Shown here piece by piece: positions 1 through 11,332 of a DNA stretch of 64,000 bases. Each line of letters begins with the position of its first letter. Positions within the stretch are counted from its first letter, which is position 1. Source of the DNA: Azorinus chamasolen (Eukaryota > Mollusca > Bivalvia > Cardiida > Solecurtidae). The notes beneath the pieces were generated by a model that searched no databases, was not told the origin of the DNA, and worked only from the letters and a program-made list of their open reading frames with translations. A program made the position numbers and the translations under genes. The stretch spans positions 38,549,243 through 38,613,242 of the forward strand of contig OY755243.1 of NCBI GenBank assembly GCA_963576725.1. The letters are read 5' to 3'.

Positions 1-230
1 ACGAAATAATACACATTTATGTACGAGTACGTATGCCTGTGTGAATACATCTGTATGAATTAAAACTAGCTAACCGCACTTAGAACATAAGAAATTTAAA
101 CATTTAATCGAAGGGAGATCACTGCTACAGTTTCCTAAAATGACCGTTGTGGAAGTTTGGTTATTGTATGTGTATTGTCTCAAGAAAACGGGAATGTCTC
201 TCAAACCGAAATGTTTTTGTTAGTTTGTTT

Positions 231-413
231 TTAAATCCTTTACCTGTTACATATGCATTTTAAAACATTTGCAAACAGAGTTGCCAACATGAAATGATGT
301 AATTTCTGCCATGATCAAACGTCCCTTGTTCATACTGCCATTATAAAATTGAGTTAATTAATCATATAATCATTAATTCATACGTGAATATTCATGATGT
401 AAATGGTCAAATA
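231..413 (-). mobile_element. D-family MITE, hairpin lost
   Basis: Starts TTAAATCCTTTACCTG and runs into the D right arm (TTTCTGCCATGATC, then GTGAATATTCATGATG), but stops after CATTTGCAAACAGAG so the central hairpin is missing. The right end is decayed. Confidence 0.6.
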
Positions 414-540
414 ACCTGTTAACACTCAGTGACCTACGGCTACTTTGACTGGTTCGTCCATAGTAAGAATTGCATGACTTTTGCAAAATTACATTTTAAC
501 AAGTTAAGGAAAGTAGAATTCAAAGAGGGTTCTTCCGTAT

Positions 541-690
541 CAGATTCACCCCCCCCCGCCCTGCCCCCCCCCCACATCCTGCGTCCACACACACACACCC
601 TGTCCCCACCATCCTCATCCTGCCCAAATAACCCCACACCCCACCCTGTTCCCACCCTGCTCAACCCACCCACCCTGTCCCCACCCGGAA
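541..690. repeat. C-rich CCCCACCCTG-type tract
   Basis: Runs of C and degenerate repeats of CCCCACCCTG, with a short CACACA stretch. It produces proline-rich short ORFs on both strands that are compositional, not genes. Confidence 0.8.
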
Positions 691-701
691 AAATACGGAA
701 G

Positions 702-1160
702 ATAACCTTTTACTTCATGGATATTCATTTTAGAAATAATGGCATAATGCATTAGTATTGGCTGAATTTTTATAATGGCATATCATCATAGATAGTTAAC
801 CCATTCCCTCCTAGACTATTTTTAGATACAACCTCTTTGAATAAATCTACTGAAAATGAACATTTACTGAAAAAAATGTTTTTTCTTTTAAACTATACAT
901 GTACTTTTGAAACCATTGTGATAAATAGAGCATTTGCTCCTGAGGATCAAAATTAATGCTTTGTTTATCACAAACGTTTCAAAATATGACATTTACAGGG
1001 GCGTCAAAAAGCGTCAGTAGGAGGATGGGTGATGCCAAGGCAGAAACAGTGGAATCGGATCTGTATCACCCCATAAGCAAACAGAGCAAGCCCAGATCAG
1101 ACGGTTCATACAGAAGCTTTCTGGACTGGATCTAATCAGTTTGCAAAAGCATCAAAAAGT
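702..1160 (+). mobile_element. D-family MITE split by a C element
   Basis: The left D arm (TAACCTTTTACTTCATGG, TTTTTATAATGGCATAT) ends at 795 and D resumes at about 1031 with GGCAGAAACAGTGGAATC, then the hairpin GCAAACAGAG...AGACGG. A C element lies between. The right TTAA end is not preserved. Confidence 0.7.
796..1030 (+). mobile_element. C-family MITE nested in D
   Basis: Starts TTAACCCATTCCCTCC and CTATTTTTAGA, contains ACCATTGTGATAAATAGAGC and TTTGCTCC, then a damaged second arm (TGCTTTGTTTATCACA) and ends GTAGGAGGATGGG. The hairpin arms have diverged more than in most C copies. Confidence 0.8.
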
Positions 1161-1274
1161 GGTTCTCTCTCGAGTAGAGAGTTAAGCAAACAAAATGCTT
1201 ATGTTCGTTTCTAAAGACGGCTGCTTGTAGAGGAAGCGTTTAAACATGACAGTGACGCTTATGGTGCTAACAAA

Positions 1275-1525
1275 ATTACCCCTTCGCTTGCTAATCGCGT
1301 CAATATACCTACCTGTAAATAGTGAAGACCCAGATGAGACAGCTCCTGCAGGAGCTGTCTCATCAGGGTCTGCACTATTTACAAGTTGATTGTGCAACCA
1401 GTGCACTCCACAGCAGTGATTGCACAGGGAAATACTTGTACACAGTGAAGATATATGTAATTAGACGACAGGGCATGGGTAAAGAAGGAGAAATGTATTT
1501 TAAAATTCAGCAAGCGTAGGGTTAA
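1275..1525 (+). mobile_element. F-family MITE
   Basis: 251 bp, starting TTACCCCTTCGCTTGC and ending AAGCGTAGGGTTAA. The hairpin GACCCAGATGAGACAGCTCC / GGAGCTGTCTCATC is near the left end. It is closely matched at 2429-2682 and, inverted, at 38151-38400. A frame through it reads NSADPDETAPAGAV, a repeat artefact. Confidence 0.9.
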
Positions 1526-1560
1526 GACGTATGTCGGGTTTATGCTATTTGGCAATAACT

Positions 1561-1642
1561 TTTACAAACAGTTTGTATCCAGATGAGACACTGAGTAACA
1601 CGACGTCTCGCCAGGATCTAAACTGTTTGATACTGTCACTGC
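1561..1642 (+). mobile_element. E-family hairpin fragment
   Basis: ACAAACAGTTTGTATCCAGA, then GAGACACTGAGTAACACG and CAGGATCTAAACTGTTTG, matching the E hairpin. No TTAA termini. Confidence 0.6.
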
Positions 1643-2428
1643 AGCTGTATGGGGAATTGGGTATATCTGATAGTTTGAAAATAATGCGAACAAAATTTTG
1701 TGCTTACAAACTTTTGACAAACATTCTAAAGACTGGACCAATACGAAACAAGCAGTTGGGTTTAGACATATGCGCTATCACTCTATACATCTCACCTGCT
1801 TAATTCAATGAATGAATACAAGGACTTGGTTCCAACTATGATAAATGGGATGGACCAATGCTCATCAAGATATCATCGGCGATTTCGTTGGTATCAATCG
1901 AGAATCAATTCCTCGTTTAAATGCAAATTGTTTCATACAGTTTAATATAAACCCTCGGCTCGTCTCGTGCTTTTGTCGTGCAAGAACAGCTGCCTGCTTA
2001 ACGGCAATCGCTTTTAAAATTCAAATATAATGTATGGTGGCATATTTCTGTCACCACATAACCGCATAACGTTCGTGAACAGGTCGTTTTTACATGTGTT
2101 ATTTCAGATAGTATACATGTATAATCATGCAAAATGCCTGTTATTGTCCAGTACTGTCCCAAAATAATCCCTTACTTCATTAAGATAATTCACAAACATA
2201 CTGTTCCAGTTAACTAACTATAAAATTAATTGTGACAGTTTAAGGCACTAACACGACACACTTCAAGTGAAGATAATGTGATTGGTTTTCATGAATATAC
2301 ATGTATTCGAGATTTGACCTATCTTATGATCTTTTTCTAAAATACTTATGTGAACCTGTTTGTGAACGCTAACTAATCGTTTATGTGACATAATTATTAA
2401 CACGAGCATGTTTCCGAAAGTTAAGTGG

Positions 2429-2682
2429 TTAACCCTTCGCTTGCTATTCACGTCAATATACCTACCTGTAAATAGTGAAGACCCAGATGAGACAGCTCCT
2501 GCAGGAGCTGTCTCATCAGGGTCTGCACTATTTACAAATTGATTGTGCAACCAGTGCACTCCACAGCAGTGATTGCACAGAAAAATAATTGTAGACAGTG
2601 ATGAAGATATATGTAATTATACAACAGGGCGTGGGTAAAGAAGAAGAAATGATTTTTTAAAATTCAGCAAGAGAAGGGTTAA
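2429..2682 (+). mobile_element. F-family MITE, intact ends
   Basis: 254 bp with TTAA at both ends (TTAACCCTTCGCTTGCTATT and GAGAAGGGTTAA). The hairpin centre is GCTCCTGCAGGAGC. This is one of the best preserved F copies. Confidence 0.92.
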
Positions 2683-2944
2683 ATAGTGGCAAATATATGC
2701 CACCATAATAATAAAATCCAAATGTCAAACGGTAATAACTTCTTTCCTTCTGCAACTTATCTCCACATCCTTAAAGGACAAAATCGAACCAATTTGGACT
2801 AGAATGCTTATGATTGAACTTTGACCGGTCTGTGCAGATTTGACCTTTGCTCCATGAATATTCATACAAGATTCTATCCAGTTTGAATACTTTTCAAATT
2901 AATTGTTGTATTAGAAGGGTATAATAAGGAAAAATACTAGCATA

Positions 2945-3055
2945 GCAGAGGAGAATCATACATGTAGAATAAAAACCAACAGAGCAAACCCTGACCAGGA
3001 ATTGTCTGATCTGGGTCTACTCTGCTTGCACAGGCGTATAAGGGCGGGATGGTAG
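2945..3055 (+). mobile_element. D-family right-half fragment
   Basis: Carries AACAGAGCAAACCCTGACC, GTCTGATCTGGGTCTACTC and GGCGTATAAGGGCGGGATGG, the D hairpin and right end. The AT-rich arm is absent. Confidence 0.55.
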
Positions 3056-3140
3056 AGTAACATTCGCAAACAGAACGGGCTCTAATGAGACGTGCAGCAA
3101 CAAGACGTTTCGTGTTAAAACACACTGTCTGACACTCAAG

Positions 3141-3341
3141 TTAAGTCTTTACCTCATGAATATTAAATGCATATTTAATTGGACGAATTATAAAGGAAAA
3201 TTTAGCCAGACCTAAAGTGTTCCATAACCAAACAGAACAAATCCTCATCATACTTATGGCTCTATATATAGAAGCCGTCAGATCTGGGACTACTCTGTTT
3301 ATAAATGTGTTAAAATGCCTAATTATGGAGTAAAGTGTTAA
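3141..3341 (+). mobile_element. D-family MITE
   Basis: TTAAGTCTTTACCTCATGAA at the left and GGAGTAAAGTGTTAA at the right. The hairpin is degraded (GGCTCTATATATAGAAGCC). Confidence 0.8.
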
Positions 3342-3455
3342 CTGCAGTCAACAAATTGTAAGCATGCTAAAGGTATATTTTTACAGGTTCAGTACCGCCA
3401 TGTTTAATCTTTAGTCTGCTAGACGCTTATCCACTATTACCTATACATGTATATA

Positions 3456-3659
3456 CAGTATAACCTCTCTTAACCGGAATTCTAGTAGATAATAATTTAG
3501 ATACTTTTAGGCAGGTGGCTGCTTAATGCAGGATGAAAGTCATGCAGAAAGCTCCTCTAGGAGCTTTCTGCATGACTTTCACCCTGCATTAAGCTGCCAC
3601 CTGTCTCCAAGACCGATATTAATACTAAATTTAACTGCCGGTTAAGAGAGGTTTTACTG
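3456..3659. mobile_element. B-family pogo-like MITE
   Basis: 204 bp, CAGTATAACCTCTCTTAACC to GGTTAAGAGAGGTTTTACTG, flanked by TA on both sides. The central arms (GCTTAATGCAGGATGAAAGT / ACTTTCACCCTGCATTAAGC) meet at AAAGCTCCTCTAGGAGCTTT. Pogo/Tigger elements target TA and have CAG-starting ends; that assignment is by end sequence only. Confidence 0.92.
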
Positions 3660-3660
3660 T

Positions 3661-3726
3661 ACAAGTTTGGATCCAGATCAGTAGCCGAGTAACTCGGCGT
3701 CTCACGAGGATTCAAACAGCTCGACA
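3661..3726 (+). mobile_element. E-family hairpin fragment
   Basis: AAGTTTGGATCCAGATCAG, CCGAGTAACTCGGCGTCTCA, then GGATTCAAACAGCT. It abuts the preceding B element. Confidence 0.65.
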
Positions 3727-4082
3727 GCCTGGTTGTATGTTTGGAGAGAACTAGTGAGCTTTGCATTTTGTAACTTTGTTAATCATTTGTTCAGCATATC
3801 AAAGTTTGATCAGTCTGGCACTAAATTGCTGGCTGTGGTTTGATAGATCGACAGGCAGATGTTGCAGTCAATGTGAGAACAATGTAATGCAATATTTTGT
3901 TGAGACAAATTAAATGCCGATACAATGTGTGCGGGGAATACACCGTGTGCATGCACAGAATATTTCGCAATGAAAGCTCACATATTCCCCCAGGCATGGC
4001 TTACAATTTGCCAATTCGTCTCTATGCTTAAAACCAGCTATTGTTAAACAACAGCTCATTTTTATTATCGAAATGCCTTTTA
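3727..4082. other. Unassigned sequence
   Basis: I see no gene, RNA or repeat family member here. A weak inverted motif GAATACACCGTGTGCATGCAC is the only structure noticed. Confidence 0.5.
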
Positions 4083-4809
<727 letters not shown>

Positions 4810-4941
4810 CAGTAAAACCCTCTTAAACTGGGCGTTCAAATTAGCACCTGGCAACGCATTGCAGGGTGCATTAAGCAGCTAACTACCTAAATGTATCTTA
4901 ATTATTCTCTATCAGAATTCCGCTTTAGAGGGGTTTTACTG
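4810..4941. mobile_element. B-family MITE, internally deleted
   Basis: Starts CAGTAAAACCCTCTTAAAC after TA and ends TTTAGAGGGGTTTTACTG. It keeps GCAGGGTGCATTAAGCAGCT but has lost the apex hairpin. The right flanking TA is mutated to CA. Confidence 0.8.
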
Positions 4942-4977
4942 CATACTGAAATGAAGAGAGATTGTGTGGAATAAGTA

Positions 4978-5171
4978 CAGTAAAACCTCTCTATAACGGC
5001 CATTAAATTGATTTAATTAGCTGGTATTTAGAGGCAGGTGGCTGCTTAAAGTAAAACAGAACACTCCTATAGGAGCGTTCTGTTTTATTTTCACCTTGCT
5101 TTAAGCAACCACCTGCCTTTTAACACAAATACTTGATGTAATTTAGTGGTCGTTAAAGAGAGGTTTTACTG
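4978..5171. mobile_element. A-family pogo-like MITE
   Basis: CAGTAAAACCTCTCTATAAC to the mirror GAGAGGTTTTACTG, flanked by TA. The inner arms GGCAGGTGGCTGCTTAAAG and CTTTAAGCAACCACCTGCC close on GCTCCTATAGGAGC. It is 194 bp, about 10 bp short of full copies because of small arm deletions. Confidence 0.93.
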
Positions 5172-5514
5172 TAGTCCAATTGCACGGATTTGCCCATAGC
5201 AGGTTAGAGGTTGCAACAAAGACGGTAAATATTTTATAAGAGCTTTCTTTGTTTCCTTGTTTTACTCATTTTGTGACAAAAACACTTAAGCACACACGTA
5301 TGATGTATGTTGGATAATAAGCAATACTTTACAAGAAACCATTAACCTTTGTAATGCTGTCAATGCGGACTGCTTCCTCAATATCGTCTTTTGCTAGAAA
5401 ATGTATTGAGTACAACTAAATATCACATTGAGTTGCTCTTGTGAAATCATACCATACAAATACATGTACATGTCATTTAAAAACAAAAAAACTTTGTATA
5501 TCCATACTATATTA
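5172..5514. other. Unassigned sequence
   Basis: No gene or repeat is recognised between an A element and an E element. Confidence 0.45.
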
Positions 5515-5723
5515 GTTGTCATCTGGTCACGACTTGTCGTCTGCAATACGTGTCGTCTGCTTCAATTTCATGTTTGATTTTCTTTCTTTTATAAAACACG
5601 CAGTCACAGTATCAAACAATTGGATCCTAGTGAGACGCCGAGTGAGTTGGTTGGTAATCTCATCTGGATCCAAACTGCGTGCAAATGTGATACCAGATTC
5701 GCCCTTTGTGGCGAGAGAGTTAA
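5515..5723 (-). mobile_element. E-family MITE
   Basis: Inverse orientation: TTGTCGTCTGC occurs near the left, then ATTGGATCCTAGTGAGACGC and CTCATCTGGATCCAAACTG, ending at GGCGAGAGAGTTAA. Confidence 0.75.
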
Positions 5724-5769
5724 AAACAATGATATCATCTACTGGAGCATTATTGTCTTTATATATATA

Positions 5770-5973
5770 CTGTAAAACCTCTCTATACCGGCCACTAAAT
5801 TACATCAAGCAGTGTGTGTTAAAGGCAGGTGGCTGCTTAAAGCAAGGTGAAAGTAAAACAGAACGATCCTATAGGAGCGGTCTGTTTTACTTTCACATTG
5901 ATTTACGCAGCCACCTGCCCTAGATACCAACTAATTAACATAATTTAGTGGCCCTTATAGAGAGGTTTTAGTG
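5770..5973. mobile_element. A-family MITE, full length
   Basis: 204 bp between TA dinucleotides. The first bases are CTGTAAAACC and the last TTTTAGTG, so both terminal CAGT motifs are mutated. The centre is CGATCCTATAGGAGCG. Confidence 0.92.
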
Positions 5974-6279
5974 TATACACATGTATATTTTTTTAATTGA
6001 TCTAAACAACAAATCGAACCATTGGTGCATCAAGGAGCTATGTATATGTACTTAAAGAATATACATAGCACATTAATGCACTATATGGGTTAAAATGTCA
6101 TTCCAATGGCGATTAACAATTTCCATGATACTCTTGTGGATAGGAGGAAGCAGGTTAGAGGATAAAGGAGTAGCACAATCGTATAACAATGACAACTCTT
6201 CTGATTGTTTCCTCCTACAAGTGACCTACTACTTTGACGCGTTAAGCAGATGCTTTACGTGTCCTTTAATATTCTGCAC
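5974..6279. other. Unassigned sequence
   Basis: No recognised repeat. Open frames here are short and run into the E element that follows. Confidence 0.4.
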
Positions 6280-6445
6280 TCTTCTGCGTTTTTGTCGTCT
6301 GCAAATATTGTCGTCTGCTTCAGTGCTAAAGAAGATATGTTCTTGTATTTCTTGTCAGAAACACCATCAGATCAAGAAGTTTGGATCCTGATGAGGTACA
6401 AAATTATTCGTCGTCTCATCTGGATCCAAACTGTTTGCACATGAT
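6280..6445 (-). mobile_element. E-family MITE, left end unclear
   Basis: TTGTCGTCTGC appears twice, then GTTTGGATCCTGATGAGG and TCTCATCTGGATCCAAACTG. No clear TTAA at the left. Confidence 0.65.
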
Positions 6446-6522
6446 ATTATTTTCCCCATTATAATGCTAAAGGTTAGGAGTTGAAAAGTGTTCCTGTTAT
6501 TTACTTTTGTTTCTTTATTCAC

Positions 6523-6725
6523 TTAACCCTTTCGTTGCTGATGACTAATCTGTGATTACTTTGGCAAATAGTTGGATCCTGATGAGACGCCGAGTAATTC
6601 AGCGCCTCAACAGTATCCAAACTGTTTGATACTAGTATTCGTTTATATTTGAAATGTACGAGATTACTCGTAGATGAAAAATTGAAACAGACGACAAATT
6701 TTGCAGACGACAATTAGTGGAAACG
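6523..6725 (+). mobile_element. E-family MITE
   Basis: TTAACCCTTTCGTTGCTGAT, hairpin GGATCCTGATGAGACGCCGA, then GAAACAGACGACAAATTTTG at the right. The right TTAA is degraded. Confidence 0.8.
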
Positions 6726-7197
6726 GAATACATTTGTAGTTTCAATCGCGATTGAACTATATTGTATGAAGCTTTGGCCAATGTCAGACAAATCGAAATT
6801 AGAATGATTTTGTTACACATACACTTAAAGGCAAAACGAGCAAATGATTAACAAAAAACAGTGTTCAAGCAATTCCAGAAAAAAACCTCATGATTCAAAG
6901 ATTCAAGAAAAAAAGAAAGAAACTTCGAAAACTGAACAGCAATTCACACAATGGGCACGTTTTTCCTATATAACTTCTTACATAAAGAATGATACAAGAT
7001 TATATACATGTACCATTAAACAAGTGAATATGTTTGGTAATAAACAAAATGAAATTACAAAGTCTGATTTCAACATTTTCATAAAATGCTGTGATTTATT
7101 TTCATTTTTACATGAAGAATTAAAACCAGAAGAGAGATTTACAGAGTAATAATTATTGATTTAAACATATGACACGAACGTTACCTTTTAAAACACA

Positions 7198-7428
7198 TTA
7201 CCCCCCTAGTGACGCATTTTTGCGCCTCTATAAAATTCACATTGTGAAATCATTGTGATAAATAGAGCATTTGCTCCTATAGGAGCAAATGCTCTATTTA
7301 TCACAATGGTTTCAAACTACAAAATTCTAAAATGTTCCTTTTCTCTAGTTCATGCTCCTTTTCCCTTTTCGGTAGATTAATTAAAAAAAAGGTTGGGTCT
7401 AAAAATAGCCTAGGGGATAATGAGCTAA
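7198..7428 (-). mobile_element. C-family MITE
   Basis: A perfect apex arm pair, AGAGCATTTGCTCC / GGAGCAAATGCTCT, flanked by TTGTGATAAAT / ATTTATCACAA. The right end GGGTCTAAAAATAGCC merges at CTAA into the following D element. Confidence 0.9.
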
Positions 7429-7680
7429 CCATATACCCCATAGATACGACTTTTGGCATGTTTGCAAGCAGAGTAGATCCATATCAGCCGGTCCATGTAA
7501 GAGCCGTCTAATTAGGGCCTACTCTGCTTGCTTATTGAATAATATAGCTTTGATTCTACAGTTTCTGTTATGATAAAATGTCCTCTTGTTCATAATGCCA
7601 TTATAAAAATTCAGTTACATACAATTTATATTCGTAATGACATTACTCCTTACATTGATATTCATTGAGTAAAGGATTAA
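7425..7680 (-). mobile_element. D-family MITE abutting C
   Basis: Begins at the CTAACC shared with the preceding C element, hairpin GCAGAGTAGATCCATATCAG, ends TAAAGGATTAA. The two elements share one TTAA-like junction. Confidence 0.85.
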
Positions 7681-7808
7681 AAAAAGAAGCTGAATACTAC
7701 ATGAACAACTTCCGATCTAGATCAGTGAAAACGGTGTCATATTCAGTGATGTGTCAAATGAAGAATGTGACAATAAAAACGCTTTTCAATCACACAGTTG
7801 ATTAGATA

Positions 7809-7993
7809 CAGTTAATCCTGTCTTAAGAGATTAGTTAAGACAAGTCTAATTCTGGCTCTTTAAGTGAAGCAGGTTGTAACTAAATGCATGACAAACGTAA
7901 TCTGTATTAGTTTTGTCCTGTCTTAAACAGTCACCTGCTTTCTAAGACACCTTTGCTTAATCAGTAAAAGGTCACTTAAGACAGGTATTATTG
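7809..7993. mobile_element. H-family pogo-like MITE, diverged
   Basis: CAGTTAATCCTGTCTTAAG to CACTTAAGACAGGTATTATT with TA flanks. It keeps GAAGCAGGTTG and CAGTCACCTGCTT. Confidence 0.7.
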
Positions 7994-9010
7994 TACATTA
8001 CATATATTACATATTGATATTACATGTAAACATATTATATTTTTCAATAACAAATAGCCGATTTCACGATCGAAGTGGCACGCGAAAATTTGCAAACTGT
8101 GTATACCCAGATCAACAACCACATCATTGGCGTGGAGTTTGATTAGGTTCTACACGGTTTGTCATACATTAATAATCACAATGCCTTAATCAGCACAATT
8201 ACAGTTAACTCTTTCACTTCCAATGTTGTCAAACTACACCTCCAACAGTGCAGTCCCTGCTCCGACACTGCCCCTTTTAAAGGAGCGTCACTTTAATGTT
8301 CGCAAGGAAATTCCGAGATAACCCAGTTATATTCAACCTTTAACCTCACCTTCTATTCTTTATTTAAACCACGCATGTGGTTGTTGGAACAAACATCGTG
8401 TCCGATATGACTATTTTACATTAAATAGTACATTTTCTCATTATATTAATGACCACGATGTTGTTACAGGGGCTGTTTACACCGGTCCGTATAATGTCAC
8501 AAGGAAACAGAACTACTGAAATATGATGTCGGAGTCACACGCACACAGTATTTACATATTTCAGCAAGTTCGTCCCTATGCCTATCTGTCTTTTACATAA
8601 AACATTTAATACTCAAGATGCTTGTTCTTTTTGTCATTTCTCAGTGACATATTTATTGAAAATTAGTTTCATTCCTACATCAAATAGTTCAATACAAAAT
8701 ACATAATATAGATGCATATTTGTAGATATATTTTGATCTAGTCAATTGGTGTAAAATGGTTTCCTTGTTTCAATTATCCAGACCGGTACAAGCTGAACCT
8801 GGTGTTTTTGTGTATACCCAAGTAGGTCAGTCTGTGGTAAAACAAAATACGAAAATGTTCGAAAAGGTACCATGACAGACTGTCCTGAAACACTAACAGG
8901 GTTCAACTTAGAGAGATCTCCATCGAGAATGTAAATACTTCGCCCCTAAGTATTTACTTCATAAGACCTTTACAAGAACTCAACTGAGGTCTGCATTGGT
9001 CTCTACATGT
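7994..9010. other. Mostly unassigned, one hairpin remnant
   Basis: About 1 kb with no gene recognised. At 8088-8165 a D/E-like hairpin remnant is visible (TTTGCAAACTG, CCCAGATCAACAACC, CACGGTTTGTC). The rest is not assigned. Confidence 0.45.
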
Positions 9011-9011
9011 A

Positions 9012-9428
9012 CTGTAGGACCTCTCTAAACCGGCCACTTTATGAATAACTATGGACCTATCTGTTAGCCCTTTATATACTCATGTAGAAATAATAACATC
9101 ATGAATATCACTTATATAAATTTAACATAATTTTGATAATGGTATCATGAAAAGGGCAAATTTTGAACATGGCAGAAACGGAAAATTCCGATCTATATCA
9201 TTTCATAAGCAAACAAAGGAGACCGTGATCAGCCGTCTGATCTGGGGCTACTCTGTTTGCAAATGCATGAAAAGGCGTCATAAAGGGTTAAAGACAGGTA
9301 TAGATTGTAATACGGGAAGTTCATACAGGAGCTTTCTATATAACTCTAGTCCTGCTTACGCCACAATCCGTATGAAAATCTCAGAATTATGTTTATTTTT
9401 GAGTGGCCGTTTAAGACAGGTTTTACTG
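9012..9428. mobile_element. H-family MITE split by a D element
   Basis: The left end CTGTAGGACCTCTCTAAACC follows TA, and the right end is GGCCGTTTAAGACAGG then TTTTACTG. The D element at 9064-9291 lies between, and H resumes at AGACAGGTATAG. Confidence 0.75.
9064..9291 (+). mobile_element. D-family MITE nested in H
   Basis: TTAGCCCTTTATATACTCAT to CATAAAGGGTTAA. The hairpin arm has lost the apex (CGTGATCAGCCGTCTGATC). Confidence 0.82.
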
Positions 9429-9431
9429 TTA

Positions 9432-9621
9432 CAGTAAACCTCTCTATAACGTCCACTAAATAACGTTAATTAGTTGGTATTTAGGGCATGTGGCTGCTTA
9501 AAGCAAGATGAAAGTAAAACAGGAGCGTTCTGTTTTATTTTCACCTTGCTTTAAGAAGCCACCTGCTTTTAACACAAAATACTTGGTGTAATGTAGTGGC
9601 CGTTATAGAGAGGTTTTATTG
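9432..9621. mobile_element. A-family MITE, apex deleted
   Basis: CAGTAAACCTCTCTATAACG to GAGAGGTTTTATTG, only 3 bp after the preceding H element. One half of the apex is missing (AAACAGGAGCGTTCTG), so the hairpin is asymmetric. Confidence 0.9.
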
Positions 9622-10119
9622 TATTTCATATGTGAAACTCCTGCAGCGAAATCCAGTTGCTAATGGCGTGGATTATCACACGCCACAATTGGTCTGCAGA
9701 GAGTTTACATTTGTGCGGAGATCTAACATTGTAATTGATTCTTTCTAATTCCACAGACTAGCGAGAAATAACACTACATTAAGCAATAATCAATCAATGT
9801 CTAGACTGTTTGAACACAGAGCAAACATTGCATCCTTATCGTTGCGATATTTGTTTTGCCGTTACAAAGATAGTCAAATAAAATAATATGGGCATTGATT
9901 GGGCCACTTGTCAAAGTTAAATAAAAGTTATTCGATTGTGAAAATATCAGGATTCGAAAAAATAACATTTTATCCCAATCGCATGATAAAGACTAGTTGA
10001 AAGGGAACAAAAAGTCTGACCGATTGATTTATTAACGTTTCATAGAAACATTGTAATACACTTATGAGTAATAAGTGCTTGTCGGAATACAGAAAAGATA
10101 AACCCAAAGCTGCTCAAAA
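9622..10119. other. Unassigned; 3' flank of the LURAP-like exon
   Basis: No repeat family is recognised. A TTTATT at 10028-10033 would be AATAAA on the minus strand and is one possible poly(A) signal for the gene at 10555-11049; it is unsupported otherwise. Confidence 0.35.
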
Positions 10120-10380
10120 TTAACCCTTTACTTCATACAGACGCCTTTTCTCGCCTTTGCAAACAGAGTAGACCCAGATCAGATGGCTCCTTTAGGAGTT
10201 GTGTTATCAGGGTATGTTCTGTTTGCTTACGAAATAATAGAGATGAGATTTGAGAGCGTGTGTGCCATAATAAGAAATTTTCTTGTTCACAATACCATTA
10301 TAAAAATTCAATTAATTAATCTGCATACATGTATAATCTTTATTTCGTACCCAATAGTCATACATGAGGTAAAGGGTTAT
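10120..10380 (-). mobile_element. D-family MITE
   Basis: TTAACCCTTTACTTCATACA to GAGGTAAAGGGTTA. Hairpin AGACCCAGATCAGATGGCTC. It contains TTTATT at 10339-10344, a possible minus-strand AATAAA downstream of the LURAP-like exon. Confidence 0.88.
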
Positions 10381-10554
10381 TAGAAGTAATTTGTCGCTAA
10401 CGAGCTAAAAGTAAATCCAGCATCTATTTAAAAATCACACATTAGAATTGCAGGAAGCGTTTAGAAATCGTGAAAACCGTATAAATGGATTTCGTGTTGG
10501 AAAATTAAATAACAATCAATATGTACACTAAATTTACATAGTCTGTACTGGGTT

Positions 10555-11049
10555 TCACGCGGTTAACTCTCTCGGTAAAACCGCTTCGTGAATTCCGGAA
10601 TCAAACGAGTTCTGTTCCTCATGACATGTCGTCGTGTTTTCCGATAAAAACAATTCAAAGTCTTTGGAAAGTGATCGACCTGTTGACGTGGCAATAGGTT
10701 GACTAGTAGATACATTGTCTCTACAGAAATTGTCTACTTTCTCATAGGAACACTTAACACATGTTCCGAGACTATGATCGGACTTTCTTTCACCTGAATC
10801 CTCGGTATTTCTTAAAGGAGAATGCAGAGAAAGCGAAGAAGGTGTCGGGTATTTCCGTGGAACTTCGTTTTCGGAATCGTACATGTCTGTTTCTGAGACG
10901 GACCAATCAGAGTCGCTGAGGTCGCACGTGCTGTCCTGTATGGACATGTCACTTTGGTTATACTTTTTCTGCCATTTCAGGTCCTCAATGGCTTCGTTAA
11001 GGGTCAGCAACTGCTTCATCAAGGACAGATCTTGATCCATCAGAGATGC
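10555..11049 (-). CDS. LURAP1/LURAP1L-like adaptor, last exon
   Basis: Likely the 3' coding exon (about 164 codons) of a leucine-rich adaptor protein. On the minus strand a pyrimidine-rich tract, ATTCTTCTCTTTATG, precedes CTTCAG, and the exon begins GCATCTCTG. Its first residues, ASLMDQDLSLMKQLLTLNEA followed by IEDLKWQ, match the conserved helix I recall from LURAP1/LURAP1L (VTLNEGIEAVRW) and more distantly FAM89. The rest is Ser/Asp/Glu-rich and low in order, with FDSGIHEAVL near the C-terminus and stop TGA at 10555-10557. In vertebrates LURAP1 (LRAP35a) links MRCK kinases to MYO18A for actomyosin flow and has been tied to NF-kappaB signalling; whether that holds here is inference. The 5' exon should lie at higher coordinates and was not found. 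In-frame sequence upstream of the acceptor is probably intronic. FAM89-type is the main alternative. Confidence 0.7.
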   Translation of the reverse strand, partial: ASLMDQDLSLMKQLLTLNEAIEDLKWQKKYNQSDMSIQDSTCDLSDSDWSVSETDMYDSENEVPRKYPTPSSLSLHSPLRNTEDSGERKSDHSLGTCVKCSYEKVDNFCRDNVSTSQPIATSTGRSLSKDFELFLSENTTTCHEEQNSFDSGIHEAVLPRELTA

Positions 11050-11108
11050 CTGAAGATACATAAAGAGAAGAATATGAGAAATTGACAATTTAACTGACAA
11101 AGCAATGA

Positions 11109-11313
11109 CAGTAGAACCGCTCTAAACAGGGATTTTACTAAAGATCAATTTGGGTCTTTTTATACAGGTGACTGCTTAATGCAGTGTAAAAGTAATTGCG
11201 AAAGCTCATTTTTGGAACTTTCCGCATGACTTTCAACTTGCATTAAGCTACCGCTTGCCTGACAGACCGGCAATTATTCTAGTTTTAACTTGGGGTTTAG
11301 ATGGGTTTTACTA
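11109..11313. mobile_element. B-family MITE, in the putative intron
   Basis: CAGTAGAACCGCTCTAAAC to GGGTTTTACTA. Arms ACTGCTTAATGCAGTG and TTGCATTAAGCTACCG. It starts 60 bp upstream of the LURAP-like exon, hence in its preceding intron. Confidence 0.82.
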
Positions 11314-11332
11314 TGTTGAAATTTTAAAATAT

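Noticed and set aside
6844..7149. 101-codon Lys/Asn-rich frame.
   Set aside because: Composition follows the A-rich DNA; no domain, no splice signals.
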